Part shown: piece after piece, positions 21,058-35,100 of the stretch | Layout: each line of letters opens with the position of its first letter | How positions within the stretch are numbered: position 1 is the first letter of the stretch | DNA from: Hypomyces perniciosus | Lineage: Eukaryota > Ascomycota > Sordariomycetes > Hypocreales > Hypocreaceae | Direction: 5' to 3' | Length of the DNA: 64,000 bases | Assembly: GCA_008477525.1 (NCBI GenBank) | Contig: SPDT01000004.1 | Location: 1,860,001-1,924,000, forward strand | Position numbers and translations under genes: made by a program | Notes under the pieces: generated by a model | What the model was told of the DNA's origin: nothing | What the model saw: the letters and a program-made list of their open reading frames with translations, nothing else | The model's database searches: none

Positions 21058-21551
21058 AGCATCTCTCCATCGTGGAGTTTATACTCATGTTGGATAACGC
21101 CCACCTTGTTGTTGGCTATCGGTGCTCAGGTAGTAAGTAATTTGGTGAACTCTGGGATTAGATGTCAATAGCTGTGGATAGGCGGATTATATGTTGTTTT
21201 CTAGGACATACTTCGTATATACGAGCGAATTGGCCATTAGACAAACTGGGAATATTGGAGGAACAAGGGACCGAAGATTACAGCCAGAGCGGCTAATTGA
21301 GCTGGAATTAAGGTCCTTGAAGTCCCTCATCTTGTGCGATATCACTGACTGTACGAAGTACGAAGTACTAGTACAGCGCATTAAGGTTTTAAACGGTGAT
21401 AGTGTCTTTCACAACTATAACATAGTTTGCAAGCAAGTAAATTGTTAATTTTATGACATCAACCGAATATTACAGAATCCATTTGATTCAACTCTTCGTA
21501 CTCCGTACTGGTTTCTTAACCCCAACCCTGGAGCCTAGGATTACATTAGGT

Positions 21552-22035
21552 AGTACGAAGGTTGAGGACGAAAGACCTGGGTCACTTTGCAACTGGCGGC
21601 ACCCTTGCCACACAGTATAAGAGTTCATCTTCCTGATCAAGACTCCTAAAGTCAACTAAGCCTGCTGTAACCCATTAGAATAAGGCACATTCCCTATAAA
21701 GCTCGCTATAGCTACCCCCCTTTAGCAAACATTTTAAATCCCCAGGGCTCAGGCTTATTATTATCTCTCCAATCGCTGTCGCCACCACTATTGCTGCCGC
21801 TATTGCTACTTACTGTTACTATAGGTATCTTTCTCAGTAATTACAGTTAGGTTTATCTTTGAGGATAGTATTCTTAATTCGTGATAAAAGTTATCGTCTT
21901 ATGAAGTATTATGATAGAGATTTAGCCTTGTATTGCAAGGAAAATACTGTATAGAAGCTAGCAAGTTAATACTGTATAGCAGGGGTGCTGCCAGTTGCAA
22001 AGTGACCCAGGTCTTTCGTCCCCAACCTTCGTACT
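21552..22035. mobile_element. 484-bp MITE-like inverted-repeat element
   Basis: Positions 21552-21618 and 21969-22035 form a 67-bp inverted repeat without gaps, beginning AGTACGAAGGTTG. I count five mismatches, all transitions. The interior (about 350 bases) is A/T-rich and has no coding capacity. It contains a short direct repeat ATACTGTATAG near 21948 and 21969. The size and structure fit a non-autonomous DNA transposon. I could not find a convincing target-site duplication, so the exact ends and superfamily are open. Confidence 0.7.
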
Positions 22036-23153
22036 CAGGTACATGTACTCCGTACGGAGTACTTTATAATACTGGAGTAGTAGTGGTGGTAAAGCACACC
22101 CTCTACGGAGTACTCCGTACTTCGTACGGAGAGGAGAGTTGCCTAATTGGTTGAAATGCCGGGTCTACTTCGGGGGTATGTACCACCACCAACACCAGCA
22201 GGTGGTATTTATAACAGAGGGAAATCAATTAAAATGATATTAAATTTTGTTCTCAAAACAGTACGGAGTACGGAGTACTCCGTAGCTCATTCGATATTAT
22301 GTTGTATAATTTATTCATTTATTATCCAGTTTACAGAATGTGCCAACTAAATCCACTCAACATGCTTCATATGCTCGTGATCATGTACTGTACTCCGCTG
22401 TGAGGTACCTGTCACAGTATTGTAACAAGCGCTTTGCACTGTGCGGGAGAGATACTCCGTAGTGCCGACGTAACTGAGCGACTTCAACATCCTTGTTCTC
22501 TCCTCCTTATTTTGGTTGCCCCCTCAGATATTGCCTGCATCTTGGGCTACTGAGGTTACACTGCATGGTGAACCTGTAGCTTGGAGTAGTTCATATGTGC
22601 CTCTACTATTTATTACATTACATCGCATTGCCAAGCACGAATCCTCTCCGTCTCCATTATCGTATCTGCCGGGCAAAACCGCGATGTGATGATCGTGGTT
22701 TGGTATGTCACCCAGATGTGGGACACATCTGCAACCCACAGGCATGCGAATCTCAGCCAGCCACGAACAGCCGATGCCGCGTCATTAGATGAAGATTATC
22801 ACCGGTAGCTGATCTCGTTACTTCGTACTCTGGCTCGAAAAGGGGAGATGTGGAGTATCGGTAGATATGCATGCATCTGCAAAGGTGTTGCGGGACGACA
22901 CTTCGCGTCATTTTCACGATTGGAAACGTGTTGCGAGATGTTTCTGCTGCCAAGGTATGGATGTAGAGCAAGGCCGGGGCGCACAAATCGTGGGCTTGTT
23001 GTAAACGCGTGGTAGGTGAGTGACATCTGCAGGCGTCTTCTCTCCAAGGACGGCTCATGAACAGAGAAACCAACAGTGTTACATATTCGCGGTTACTATC
23101 GACCTATCACACAAGGCTCTTTTCTTTGTAGTTTTCTTCCTCCTCGGCGTCCA
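22036..23153. promoter_or_regulatory. NRPS upstream region with clustered palindromes
   Basis: About 1.1 kb precede the NRPS start. It is unusually rich in TACTCCGTA/TACGGAGTA units. These include the 16-bp perfect palindrome TACTCCGTACGGAGTA (22046-22061), a group at about 22103-22130, another at about 22260-22285, and single copies near 22453. The segment from about 22500 is featureless to me apart from short meaningless frames. It must contain the NRPS promoter, but no TATA box or factor site can be assigned with confidence. Confidence 0.45.
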
Positions 23154-26100
23154 ATGTTGCTGCAAAGAATCGTCGAACGCCGAGCGCGTCAGCACCCCCA
23201 TCGGGAAGCAATTGAGTATCAAGGCGCGACCATCACGTATGGAGAACTCAATGGATCTGCAAATCAGTTGGCCGCGTACATCAAACATGTCCGTGGGCTG
23301 AAATCAGGCGTAGTGGCACTGAGCCTGGACAAAGGGCCTTGGATGGTCGTAGCAGTACTCGGAGTGCTCAAAGCGGGATTGGCATGGGTGCCTCTCCCCA
23401 TCGATGCCCCGAGGCTACGCATCCAGAAGATTCTCGAGATTGCGAGACCTTGTCTGGTGCTCAGTTCACAAGATACGCAATATGTCGCCGATGGTTTGTG
23501 TACATCAGTAGTGCTTGATGACTTCGAAACGAAGAACGATCTTGCACAACAGTCAGCTGCGGATCTGTCTACTGCGGAAGATGAAATCAGCCCTAATGAT
23601 CTTTGCCATATCCTCTTCACCTCGGGCTCGACGGGGACTCCCAAAGGCGTCCTAATCGAACATCAGGCAGTGGCTCACAATGCGCAACTTCTGGCGGACC
23701 TCTTTGGTCTGGATGAAAATACCAGAACATTGCAATTTGCCGCGTACACCTTTGACATATTTGGCCTGGACATGTTCATGACCTTTACTGTTGGCGGGTG
23801 TTTGGTTATGGATACTTTCTCGAATATGATGTCTGATCTGACTGGTTTCATAAACCGAACTCGCATCAATTACGCCCAGCTCACACCTACAATCATTTCC
23901 CTCATAGACGCCAAAAACGCATCCAGTCTTCGTGTTCTGGCGAGCTCCGGTGAGCCTATGACGGCAGAAATCATTCACCAATGGAGCCGTCGCGTTCGGT
24001 TGATCAATGCCTATGGACCGACTGAGACCATCGTTTGCACCGTTCAAGACATGAGTGCAACCAATTCAGTCAAACCACAGTTTATCGGCACTGCGCTTCC
24101 TGGCCTGGAGGTCATCTTGATGCGGGAAGGGTGCACAGAGGAGGTTCCCCCAGGCACTGTTGGGGAGATCTGCGTTGCTGGCGTTCAGATATTTCGTGGA
24201 TATCTCGGAACCGACCAGAGCCTTTCTGGATTCTTTCCTTATAAATCCCAGAAGTTCTATTGCACTGGCGATTTGGGCGTTCTAACTTCGATATCTGATT
24301 CGGAGAGCACAATTTGCTGTCTGGGTCGAAGAGACGGACAGGTAAAGGTCCATGGGGTGCGGGTAGATCTTGGCGATGTTGAACAGGCCCTAGGAAGTTG
24401 CGAGGCCACTCAACACTGCATTGCCCTGATCCCCAAGGTTGGCCTCACCCATGGTAGACTTTCTGCTGTTTTGTCAGTCAATCATCCCGGGCCATGGGAG
24501 CAGGTCGCGACAGGAGTGCCTGAGATGAATCTTCTTCACCCCACTCAATCTACACAGCAAGCAATTCTGAGAGAATTGGTAGGCTGGGTGCAAAAGATTT
24601 TGCCCCCTCAGGCTGTACCAAGCACCTGGTGGATTGTCGACAAGTTGCCACTCACTATTAGTGGTAAACTTGACCGCATGTCTATCCAAGGATGGTTGGA
24701 GACAATTGCTGACCAGGATTATACGCGATTTATACATTCTTGGAACACCAACGAAGAAGGCGCTACCCTTCCTGACGGTAGAGATTCAGCACTACAGCGA
24801 CAAATGGTCGACTTGTGCGGCAGAGTCTTGGGTTTAAGTCCTGAGGCAATAAATCCCCAAATATCGCTCCTACAGCTTGGATTTGACTCTCTGGCAATCA
24901 TCCGACTAGTATCCTTAGCTCGCCACCAGGGAATCAGTCTGACCGTGCAACAAGTGCTCCGTGAAAGCTCGATAGCGCAACTCAGTGTGTCCGTATCTGC
25001 CGCGCAGCCTGACCTGGAGTCCACAGACGGCCTCCCTGATGAGCCCTTCAGTCTGGCACCTGTAGGCGTTGATTTACTGGCATTGAGAATCTCCATTGCC
25101 GACCAATGTCACGTCGAACTTGAGGACATTATGGATGTTTATCCTTGCACCCCTTTGCAATCAGGTATGATGGCTCTGGCCGCCCGAAGCTCCAACGCCT
25201 ACATTTGTGAAATGAGCTTCGTTTTATCACCAACCGTTGATCAGAGTCGGTTTCAGAAAGCGTGGGAGCAACTACTATCCGCAATTCCTCTCCTACGAAA
25301 TCGCATCGTGCACGATCCTGAAACCAGTCGTCTGTTGCAAGCTACAGTTCGTTACCAAGCGTCATCCTATGGTGATGATGCCTTCAATGCTCCCATGTCA
25401 TTCGGAGACACACTGTGCAGAGGCGCATTTACATGGAATGCGACCATACAGAAATGGATATTCAAACTGAAAATTCATCATTCTTTGTTTGATGGCTGGA
25501 GTAAGAGCCTGATGTTGCTTGAGCTCAAAAGGATCTACGACACGGGTGAACACTCTGCTGCGGCTACTTTTTTCAAGATATTCATCAAACACCTCATTCA
25601 GGATGTCAAATACAATGAGACTGTGCATCTTTCTTTTTGGAGAGATAACCTGGATGGCTCTACGGTCACAAATTTCCCTCCGATTCCTCCGTCGTGGAAG
25701 GGAGAACTCATGGCACATGAAGGTCTTGCCCACAAAGTCAACATGGACGTGTCATCTGTAGCGAGAAAACACAAAGTCACAGCTGCTACAGTAATACAGG
25801 CGGCCTGGGCCATCGTTCTGGGCAATCATGCCGCTACAGATGATGTTGTATTTGGTGTTACCCTTTCCGGCCGTGATGCTCCTATAAAGGACCTTGAGTT
25901 TACTATTGGCCCAACAATGGTGACCGTTCCTTACCGAGCTCGCTGGGACAGGTCGGTCACCTTGCGCGAGTTCCTGCAGAACCTCCACCAACAGTCTATT
26001 GACATGATCCCACATAAATACTATGGATTACAGAACATTGGAAATGCAGGGCAGAGCGCGAAGAATGCATGCTCCTTTCGTTGCTTGGTGGTGATTCAGC

Positions 26101-29100
26101 CTGAGGATACCGCAGCCGATGATCTCTCTCATTTCATGAACGAGGAAGAATACTTCAGCTCCGACATGCTCCGGACCTATCCCGTCACCATTGAGTTCAT
26201 ACTAAACCCAGCCAACCTAGAGATAAAAGCTCACTACGATGCATCTGTCATGCCAAAGAAGGAGCTGCTCTGGGTGCTTCGTCATTTCGAGTCGGCCTTG
26301 AGTAGAATTGACTCGGCAGACCCCCTCATACCTGTCCCCGATATTGAAATCATCGGCAAAATCGACATCGAACAAGCCCTAGGTTTCAACGACATCTGCC
26401 CACCGATTATTGATCGGTGTCTCCATGAGCTCATCCAAGACGCAGCTCGGAAATTCCCAGATCACGTTGCCATCCTTCAACAGTCACCAGCGAAGAGTCT
26501 TTCCTATCAAGAACTTGATCAAGCATCAACGAATCTGTCTAGGCGCCTTCAGCGCCTCCATGGTATTGGACCAGGGGAGATAGTACCGATTTGCTTTGAG
26601 AAATCCGCCCTAGGAATCATTGCAATGTTAGCTATTCTCAAGGCTGGAGCTGCGTATGCGCCACTAGAGGCAACTCAACCTATCCAGCGCCTATCATACA
26701 TGACCAAACTTGTGGAGTCAAGGCTTGCACTCTGCTCATCCGCAACTTCTTCAAAAATGAGGGAGGTTGTAGATCAGGTTTTGGAGATCAATGAGAACTG
26801 GCTTTTTGATGAACCAGACCATGTCATATCGCCCAAAGAAGACCGTCAAGCGTCGCCGGGTGATTTTGCCTTTGTTTTCTTCACATCAGGCAGTACTGGT
26901 CAACCGAAAGCCATAGCCTCTACACACTCCGCCATTAGTACAAATGTGGTTCACTATGGGGAGTTGCTACGCCTCGAGCCGGGAGCCCGTGTATTGCAGT
27001 TCACCTCCTTTACCTTTGATATGTCTCTCAAGGATATTTACAATACCTTACTGTCTGGAGGGTGTATATGCCTGCCTAGTGAACAAGATCGCTTGACGTC
27101 CTTGTCAGAAGCCATGCAGCAAATGCATATCGATGTCGCCTTTCTGACTCCAAGCATTGCAGACCTCATCAACCCTGATGACGTCCCTAAGCTCCAAATC
27201 CTGGATCTAGGTGGCGAACGGGCCACTGTGTCTGTTGTCCGCAAGTGGGCTGTACGAACGAGGTTGATCAATTCATATGGCCCTACAGAGACCGTCTGTT
27301 GTCTGACAGCTTCCGATCGCCTGAGAGAAGACTCTGACCCGGACAATATTGGCCATGGAGTTGCCGGGCGGACATGGATCGTTCAAAGAAACCCCAACGG
27401 CCCTCTCCTTCCAGTACCGATTGGATGCATCGGTGAGATTGCCCTCTCCGGCTTCACTGTTGCTCAAGGATATCTCCACGACCCAGTGAAAACTGATGAA
27501 TCGTTTGTTGAGCAACCCCCATGGATGCAACCTGATGCCGATTCCCGTCTGTATCTCACCGGCGATTTGGGCCTTCAAAAGCCGGATGGTAGCATCAAAT
27601 ACATTGGTAGAAATGACCGACAGGTCAAGATTCACGGAATCCGTATTGAGCCAGCCGAAGTGGAACATCATCTTCGACAACTAGGTGGAATTTTCTCTTC
27701 GTCTGTTGTTGAAGCTGTTCATCTTACAGATCCACCCTCGTCGCTTTCTCTTGTTACATTTGTCTTGGTCCAAGATCCAGACGGACAGACATCGCTGGAT
27801 TCACGACCCATGTTTGCTGGTGCCGATTCTCTTCCGGAAGCATTCGATGCAGAATGCCGTGGTGTGCAAGATCGCCTGACAGAAAAAGTACCAAGATATC
27901 TGGTACCCAGTGTCTTCGTTCCAGTCAACTATTTTCCGTTGACCGTGTCTAGTAAAACAGACCGCAAAACTCTTCGAGAAACATTTGAGAAAGACACGGA
28001 GCGCAGTCGGTACACCACAACAAAATCTGTGCATGATCCTGTGCACTCGCCTCCTCAGACCAACCGAGAGCGTCTTCTCTGCGATGCCTGGAAGGATGTG
28101 CTTACCGTGAACAAGGATTTTGGGCTCGGTGACGACTTTTTCCGAGTTGGAGGCGATTCCTTCACCGCGATCAGGCTGGTTCTCCTCTGTAAGAAGCAAG
28201 GGCTGGAGATTTCCGTTGCACAGATCTATGGGAACTCGACTCTTGGGAAAATGGCAGCTATCGCAGTAGACGCGTCTGATGAACAGTTATCAATGAAGGC
28301 AGAGAGTCTGACTCCTTTCTCGCTGGCAACGGAGAATGTTGAAGCTCTTTTGGACGAAGTTTCACAAATTTGCAATATCGACGCTCAAGAAATTGAAGAC
28401 GTGTATCCGGCATCGCCATTCCAAGAAGGATTGGCTGCAATCAATTTGCACACGAAAGCAGCCTATATGGCTCAATGGGTTTACTCGTTGCCAAGTGCAA
28501 CGGATCTGGAGCGGCTCCAGGACGCCATGGAGATTGTGATTGCTCGGAATCCGATCCTTCGAACGACTTTGGCTCATACTTCCAGAGGCACTGTTCAAGT
28601 GGTGCTCAAGTATCGTTTCCAGGCTGACAAGGAATCACAATGGAGGATGCAACAACCGGATAGTCAAGACGGAGAGGAGGTGCGCATGGAAGGCAAAAGA
28701 CTATTCAGCTATTGTTCATTCCGTAATGAGGAAGGTAAAGCGTATCTGCAAATTCACATACATCACGTTCTCTATGACGAATGGGTGATGGACTTCTTAT
28801 TGGACGACTTGGCGTACAACTACGGTCATCCGGGGAGCGAACGATCAGGAAGGCCCAGTTACGCCAACTTCATCCATCATCTCACAAGCATAGATGCCGA
28901 AGCCTCGGCCACTTTCTGGAGACGCAACTTGGAACATGCTGGGGTGTTGGAGTTTCCTCGTCTCCCTTCATCTAACCGCCAGCCCCAGACAAATGCCGTA
29001 GTTCAGTCATCCACCTCAATATCACTGAAGCATTTAAAGCACGCAGCAGTAACTCCAGCTGCTGTCGCTGCTGCGGCGTTGACTCTTCTTTTGTCATCAT

Positions 29101-32100
29101 ATGGCGATACCGAAGATGTTATTTTTGGTCTGACGCTTTCCGGGCGAGATGTTGCCGGCATGGAAGAAGTGGCTGGGCCAACTATTTCCACTCTTCCACT
29201 CAGACTACAGACCAACGGGAGACAGAACACTGTCGACTTTGTCAGAGATGTGCAGTCAAAAATGCGTGCAGTACAAAGTTTTCAGCATTTTGGCTTACAA
29301 AAAATTGCACAGCTGAATGGAGAAGGACCTCGAAATGCGGGTGCATTCCGGACCTTGCTTGTCGTACAACAAGTATCGACGGTCTCTTCGAAAACCGATG
29401 CCCTTCATCTCACCACTGTTGATGAAGAGACTTCCATGTCCCTGAATTACGGTCTCGTAGTAATTCTGACGACCGATCAATCGGCTGGACGTGTAAAACT
29501 CCGAATCGAATACGATTCGGATTGCGTTGTCGAACAACAGGCACACCGGATTCTCTGCCAGCTTAACCAGATCGTTGGCCAACTGTCTTCGGTTCAAGGG
29601 ACTGTTGACATGATCAATATGGTTCCCAAGGAAGACTTGAAAGAAATTTTGGAGTTGAATCATCCCAAACTCGCCCTGACAAAGCTCGATCAGTGTCTGC
29701 ATCACATATTCGAGGAACGAGCGGTGCAGATGCCAGATAAGATAGCAATTGAGTGCAGAGGGCCCCTCGGCAGTCTGACGTACCGTCAACTTGACGAGTA
29801 TGCCAACAAAACTGCGCATTACTTGATACGCCATGGTTCTTCCTCCAAATTCGTACCCATCTTCTTCGGGAAATCCTCATTGGCCATTGTGGCAATGTTG
29901 GCTGTCCTCAAAACCGGGCGTGCATATGTCCCAATCGACCCATTGATGCCAGAATCCCGTTTGACAAGTATACTGCAAGACCTGGGATCTGGTGTTACCG
30001 TCTTGACGGAAAAGTCCCCTAGCCACATGTTTTCTGGGCTGAATTGCCTAGTTTTGGACTCGGCGCTCCTGACCGATCTGGACATATCTACACCTTTAGA
30101 CTTGCCAGTATCAGCTTCTGATAATGCTTATGTCCTGTACACATCAGGGAGCACTGGGAAGCCAAAAGGAGTCCTCGTCAGTCACGGTTCGATAGTCATT
30201 GCACTAGTATCTCAAGTGGAGGTCGCCGATCTTGACTTCGAGTCTCGAGTATTGCAGTTTGCATCTTTCATGTTTGACATTAGCATCTTCGACATATTTG
30301 GTTCATTTATTGCTGGGGCATGCGTATGCATGCTGAGCGATGACGAAAAACGTTCAGGCGCTCTTGCTCAAGTCATCAGTTCGCTACGAGTCAATATCTT
30401 GAACATCACCCCGAGCGTCGCGCAGCTACTGCGTTCTGCTGATGTTCCAACAGTGAAAACGATGATTCTTGGAGGCGCACCAATCCCTCGACATATTGTT
30501 GAGGAGTGGACCAAAGATGGTGTTCGTCTCATCAATGGGTATGGTCCGACAGAGGCTTGTATCTATGCGGCAATGGATCCAAATGTTTCCCTGGATACTC
30601 ATGGGACGATTGGTGGATCCACTGCGTGCAGCAACTGGATCGTTGATGCTACAGACCATAACAAACTGGCTCCATTTGGTTGCACTGGAGAACTTGTGAT
30701 TTGCGGTCCAGCAGTCGCCGATGGGTATCTAAACGACCCTGAGAAGACGGCAGGGGCTTTTGGAGTCGATCCGCCATGGCTCTCATTCCAAGAACAGAAG
30801 GGTATGCGCTACTACCGAAGTGGAGATCTTGTTCAATATCGTCCCGACGGTTCTATCGCGTACTTGGGACGGAAGGACACACAAATTAAGATTCGTGGGC
30901 AAAGAGTGGAAGCTGGCGAGATTGAGTCAGCTATACGTGATATCAGCTCATTCGATGCCGTGGTTGAGCTCCTCCCTGGAGACAATCTCATTGCTTTTGT
31001 GAAGCCAGACCAAGCTGCTCCAGCTGAGCCCGGCCAAATACTATTGCCCTTGGAGACCATCCCCATTGAACTAATTGGCGACCTCATCCACAAGCTACGA
31101 TCCCGTCTGCCCGTCTACATGGTACCCTCGGTCTTCGTTCCAGTAGGGACGTTTCCCACGACGACCACATCATTCAAGATTGATCGAAAGGCATTACGTG
31201 CTGCCCTGGATGGACACATCGACACCTATAGGAAAACGAAGGGACAAATCAAGAGGACACCGCAGACGACGTCCCAGAGGCAAATGAGGGATCTTTGGGC
31301 CAACGTGCTCAATATTGCAGCAGAAGAAATTGGTCTGGATGACGAAATTCACACACTTGGTGGAGATTCGATCAGTATGATACGATTGCTTTCTACAACA
31401 AGGAAAATGGGGCTGCGACTTAATGTTGGCGATGTGAATCAGTTTATAACACTGGAGGAGATGTCGCGAGCATTAGATTCCTCCGAATCAGTCCAAGTTG
31501 AAGAAGATGTACCGCCCCCGTTTTCTTTGGTCAAAGAAATGTCCAAGGAACAATGCGCGAGCGATGCGGCAACGAAATGTGGTGTAAATCCAAATTCCAT
31601 CGTGGATGTATATCCTTGCACATCTCTGCAGGAAGGTCTCATGGCTTTGAGCTCGAAGGAGCCAGGGTCATATCTGATGCAACATCCATTTGAGATCCTC
31701 GAGAGCATTGACCCAGCCAGGCTTGAGTCTGCACTTCGTCGCGTGTGGCAAAAGGAGCCTGTTCTCCGCACCCGCATATTTATCGGCGCGAGACTTGACA
31801 GTCTGCAAGCAGTGATCAATGATCAAGACCTCCCGTTCAAAGTTTATCACGGTACTCTAGACGAACACATACAGAGTGACAGGCGAATCCCATTCGAATA
31901 CGGAAAGCCCTTAAGCCGATTCGCCCTGGTGTCTAATGATCAAGGTCAAAGATACTTGGTCATATCCCAGCACCACGCAATAAGCGACGGATGGACGACA
32001 AACCTGCTGGTGGAGGCAATAAAGCATGAATATGCCCAGAAACTTCAGGACGATCGATGTAGTCTGGTAAATCGCATACCATCGTTCGTCAAATTTGTTA

Positions 32101-35100
32101 GTGATATTCAGAATTCGACAGATGCCGCACGCTTTTGGAGAACAGCCTTGGACGGTGCCCCTGCTACAAATTTCCCATCCCTGAAGAAGAACACTTTTCA
32201 AGCCGCTGCGTGGAGCAACACGTCATGTGAAATTCCAAGTTTGTCTAGGGTGTCTCTTCCCACTCTGCTCGAAGCTGCATGGGGTTTCGTGCTTGGTAAA
32301 TATTCTGATACGGATGACGTCTGCTTTGGCGTTGTCCGATCAGGAAGGATAGCACCCATTCCAGAGATTGAACACATGATGGGTCCAGCAATCGTCACGA
32401 TTCCCAGGCGTCTCAAGCCGCAGTCCGCACTCAATGTCTCAGAGTATCTGGAGCAAGTACATTCTCTTGTAAACCAGGCTGTGCCATTCGAGCACTTTGG
32501 CCTCCAGAACATACGCACGCTGAGCGAAGATGCTAGGAATGCCTGTGATTTCCAGACATTACTCATCATCCAACCGGAAGAAGAGTCGCATGAAGCTCCT
32601 AGCCAGCTCTCCCTCAAAGCTTTGGATGCTGATTCAATGCTTGGCACTTATGGCTTGTCTGTTACCTGTCAACCCCACAGAGACGGAACCTTGTCGATCC
32701 ATGTGAACTACGACGATACTGTTGTTTCTGAGGCAGAGGTTCAATGGATATCCTATCATCTCGTACAGACTCTCTCCCAACTTACCAAAATAACGGACAA
32801 GTTAATAAGTGATGTTGATATCTGCGGGGAGCTAGATAAAAGACAAGTTGCTACTTGGAACACCCCAACAGTCGAAGCGACAAACGAGCGTGTTGAGACA
32901 GTGTTCCAGCAGCACCTTGTGCAATGGGCTGACCTGACTGCTATCGACGCAGATGATCGACAGCTGTCATATGCAGAGCTTAACCGAGCGGCAGATAGCA
33001 TCGCGCAAGTGCTCAATAGCCATGGCGCAGGCCCTGGAGATTTGATCCCTATCTGCATGGAGAAATCTGCGTTGATGATCGCCACACTGTTGGGCATCTT
33101 CAAAGTGGGTGCAGGCTACACTCCTCTTGCCATCGACAATCCAATCGACCGTTCAAGGAGGATATTAGATCATGGATCCGCCCGCATCCTCGTCTGTTCG
33201 CCAAAACAGGAAGAACTCTGTCGTAACTTGATGCCGGGCGCAGTTGTCGTTCTGGATTGGGACTCCCTACAAGACTCTGCCTCCTCCGGAATTGATGTCC
33301 AACAGGCACAAGCGACTGATCTCGCCTATGTCATGTATACTTCTGGCAGCACCGGCACCCCGAAAGGAGTGATGCTGCCGCATGTCGCAGTCACTACTAC
33401 TCTTTTGGCACAAGGGAAACGTCTGGGCTATGAGCCAGGTACAAGAACCCTTCAATTCTGTTCATACACTTTCGATTGCAGTGTGACTGAGATATTCATG
33501 ACCTTGCTGCACGGTGGCTGTCTCTGCATTCCGACAGAGGAGGAAAGATTGACATCACTCATCGACTTTATTAACAAGAAGAATATCGGCATGGCAGTTC
33601 TAACGGCCACAGTTGTCTCTACCATGCTTCAACATCCTTCCCACGTGCCAGGATTGTCAACGCTCATGCTCGTTGGTGAAGCCATGACTCAGGTTATCGT
33701 GGACAATTGGAGCGACAAGGTCCGTGTGATCAATGACTACGGTCCTACAGAGGCCTGCATCGACGCGGTGGTCAACATGGATGTGAAGCCAGATACCCAA
33801 CCCGGCAACATCGGATATCCGATCGCAGCATACGTCTGGGTTGTCAACAAGGATGACAGGTCTAAATTGGCACCAATCGGTTGCCCTGGAGAGTTGTTGA
33901 TTTCAGGGCCTACACTCGCTGTTGGTTATCTTAAAGACAAGACTAAAACTGATGCCGTCTTCTTGGACGCGTCACGATTTGATTGGGCTCGACCGGATGA
34001 CCCCCGCCTCTATGCCACGGGAGATATAGTTCGTCAGAGCCCAGATGGATCTCTCATCTTTATTTCACGGAATGACACCCAGGTGAAGTTGCGTGGCCTT
34101 CGAGTAGAGTTGGGCGAGATTGAATTCTATCTTGGGAAGTGCAAAGGCATTACGGCCGCTGTTGTAGATATGGTCAATGACAAGAACAGTGGTGATCCTG
34201 TGCTTGCAGCCTTTGTCACGATAGTGGGCCGTGAGATGGAGGCTGCCCAGCCAATCGTACCAGATGATAGTATTCGCCAGACTACTCAGGCCGCACTCAA
34301 CCTCCTGAGCACGAGCATCCCGAGGTATATGATGCCACAAGTCGTCTTGCCGTTGGGGAAGATACCCTCGACGACAAGTGGCAAAACAGACAGGGGTACT
34401 CTCAGACGAGTATACGAATCAGCAGCACAGAAAGACCTCATCGCCCACTCGGCCACAGCCTCATCCTCATCAAAGAGACCACCAGAAAACAACACTCAAA
34501 CAATTCTACAACACCTGTGGGCCGAGGTTCTACATCTCGATGCTGAGGCAATCGGGCTCGACGACGACTTCGTCATGCTGGGCGGAAATTCCATTTCGGC
34601 TATAAAATTGTCCTCCGTTGCGCGAGATAAGGGATTCTCTCTGCCCGCACAATCAATATTTCAGAATTCAGGCCTCGAAAAAATGTCGCTCCATATGAAT
34701 ACGGCTAGACATCTGATTGACCCAGAGGAGCCACACGCGATGAAACGAACAAACACGGCTTTTTACCAGTCGCAAGTGAAAGAAACATATGGTATTGCCA
34801 TGGAAGAGATCGAGGACATCTATCCGTGCACACCACTCCAGTCCGGTCTGATGGCACTTACGCTTCGTATGCCAAAGGCGTATGTTGCTACGGAGACGTT
34901 TCAATTGTCCGGCTCTATTGACCTTGATCGATTCAAGAAGGCCTGGGAATTGGTGTACCAGAAACACGAGACGCTGCGTACCAGGCTGTGCCAAGTAAAT
35001 GACGATGATGGATACAGCGAGCTTGTCCAGGTTGTCTGTTCTGGTGGCAACATGACATGGTCTGTTGTGGAAACCTCGAACGTGCCACCTGGGAATCAAG

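Noticed and set aside
23057..23153. Upstream mini-exon of the NRPS starting at 23057
   Set aside because: It would need a 40-base intron with a weak donor and adds no recognisable sequence; the ATG at 23154 already precedes a complete A domain.
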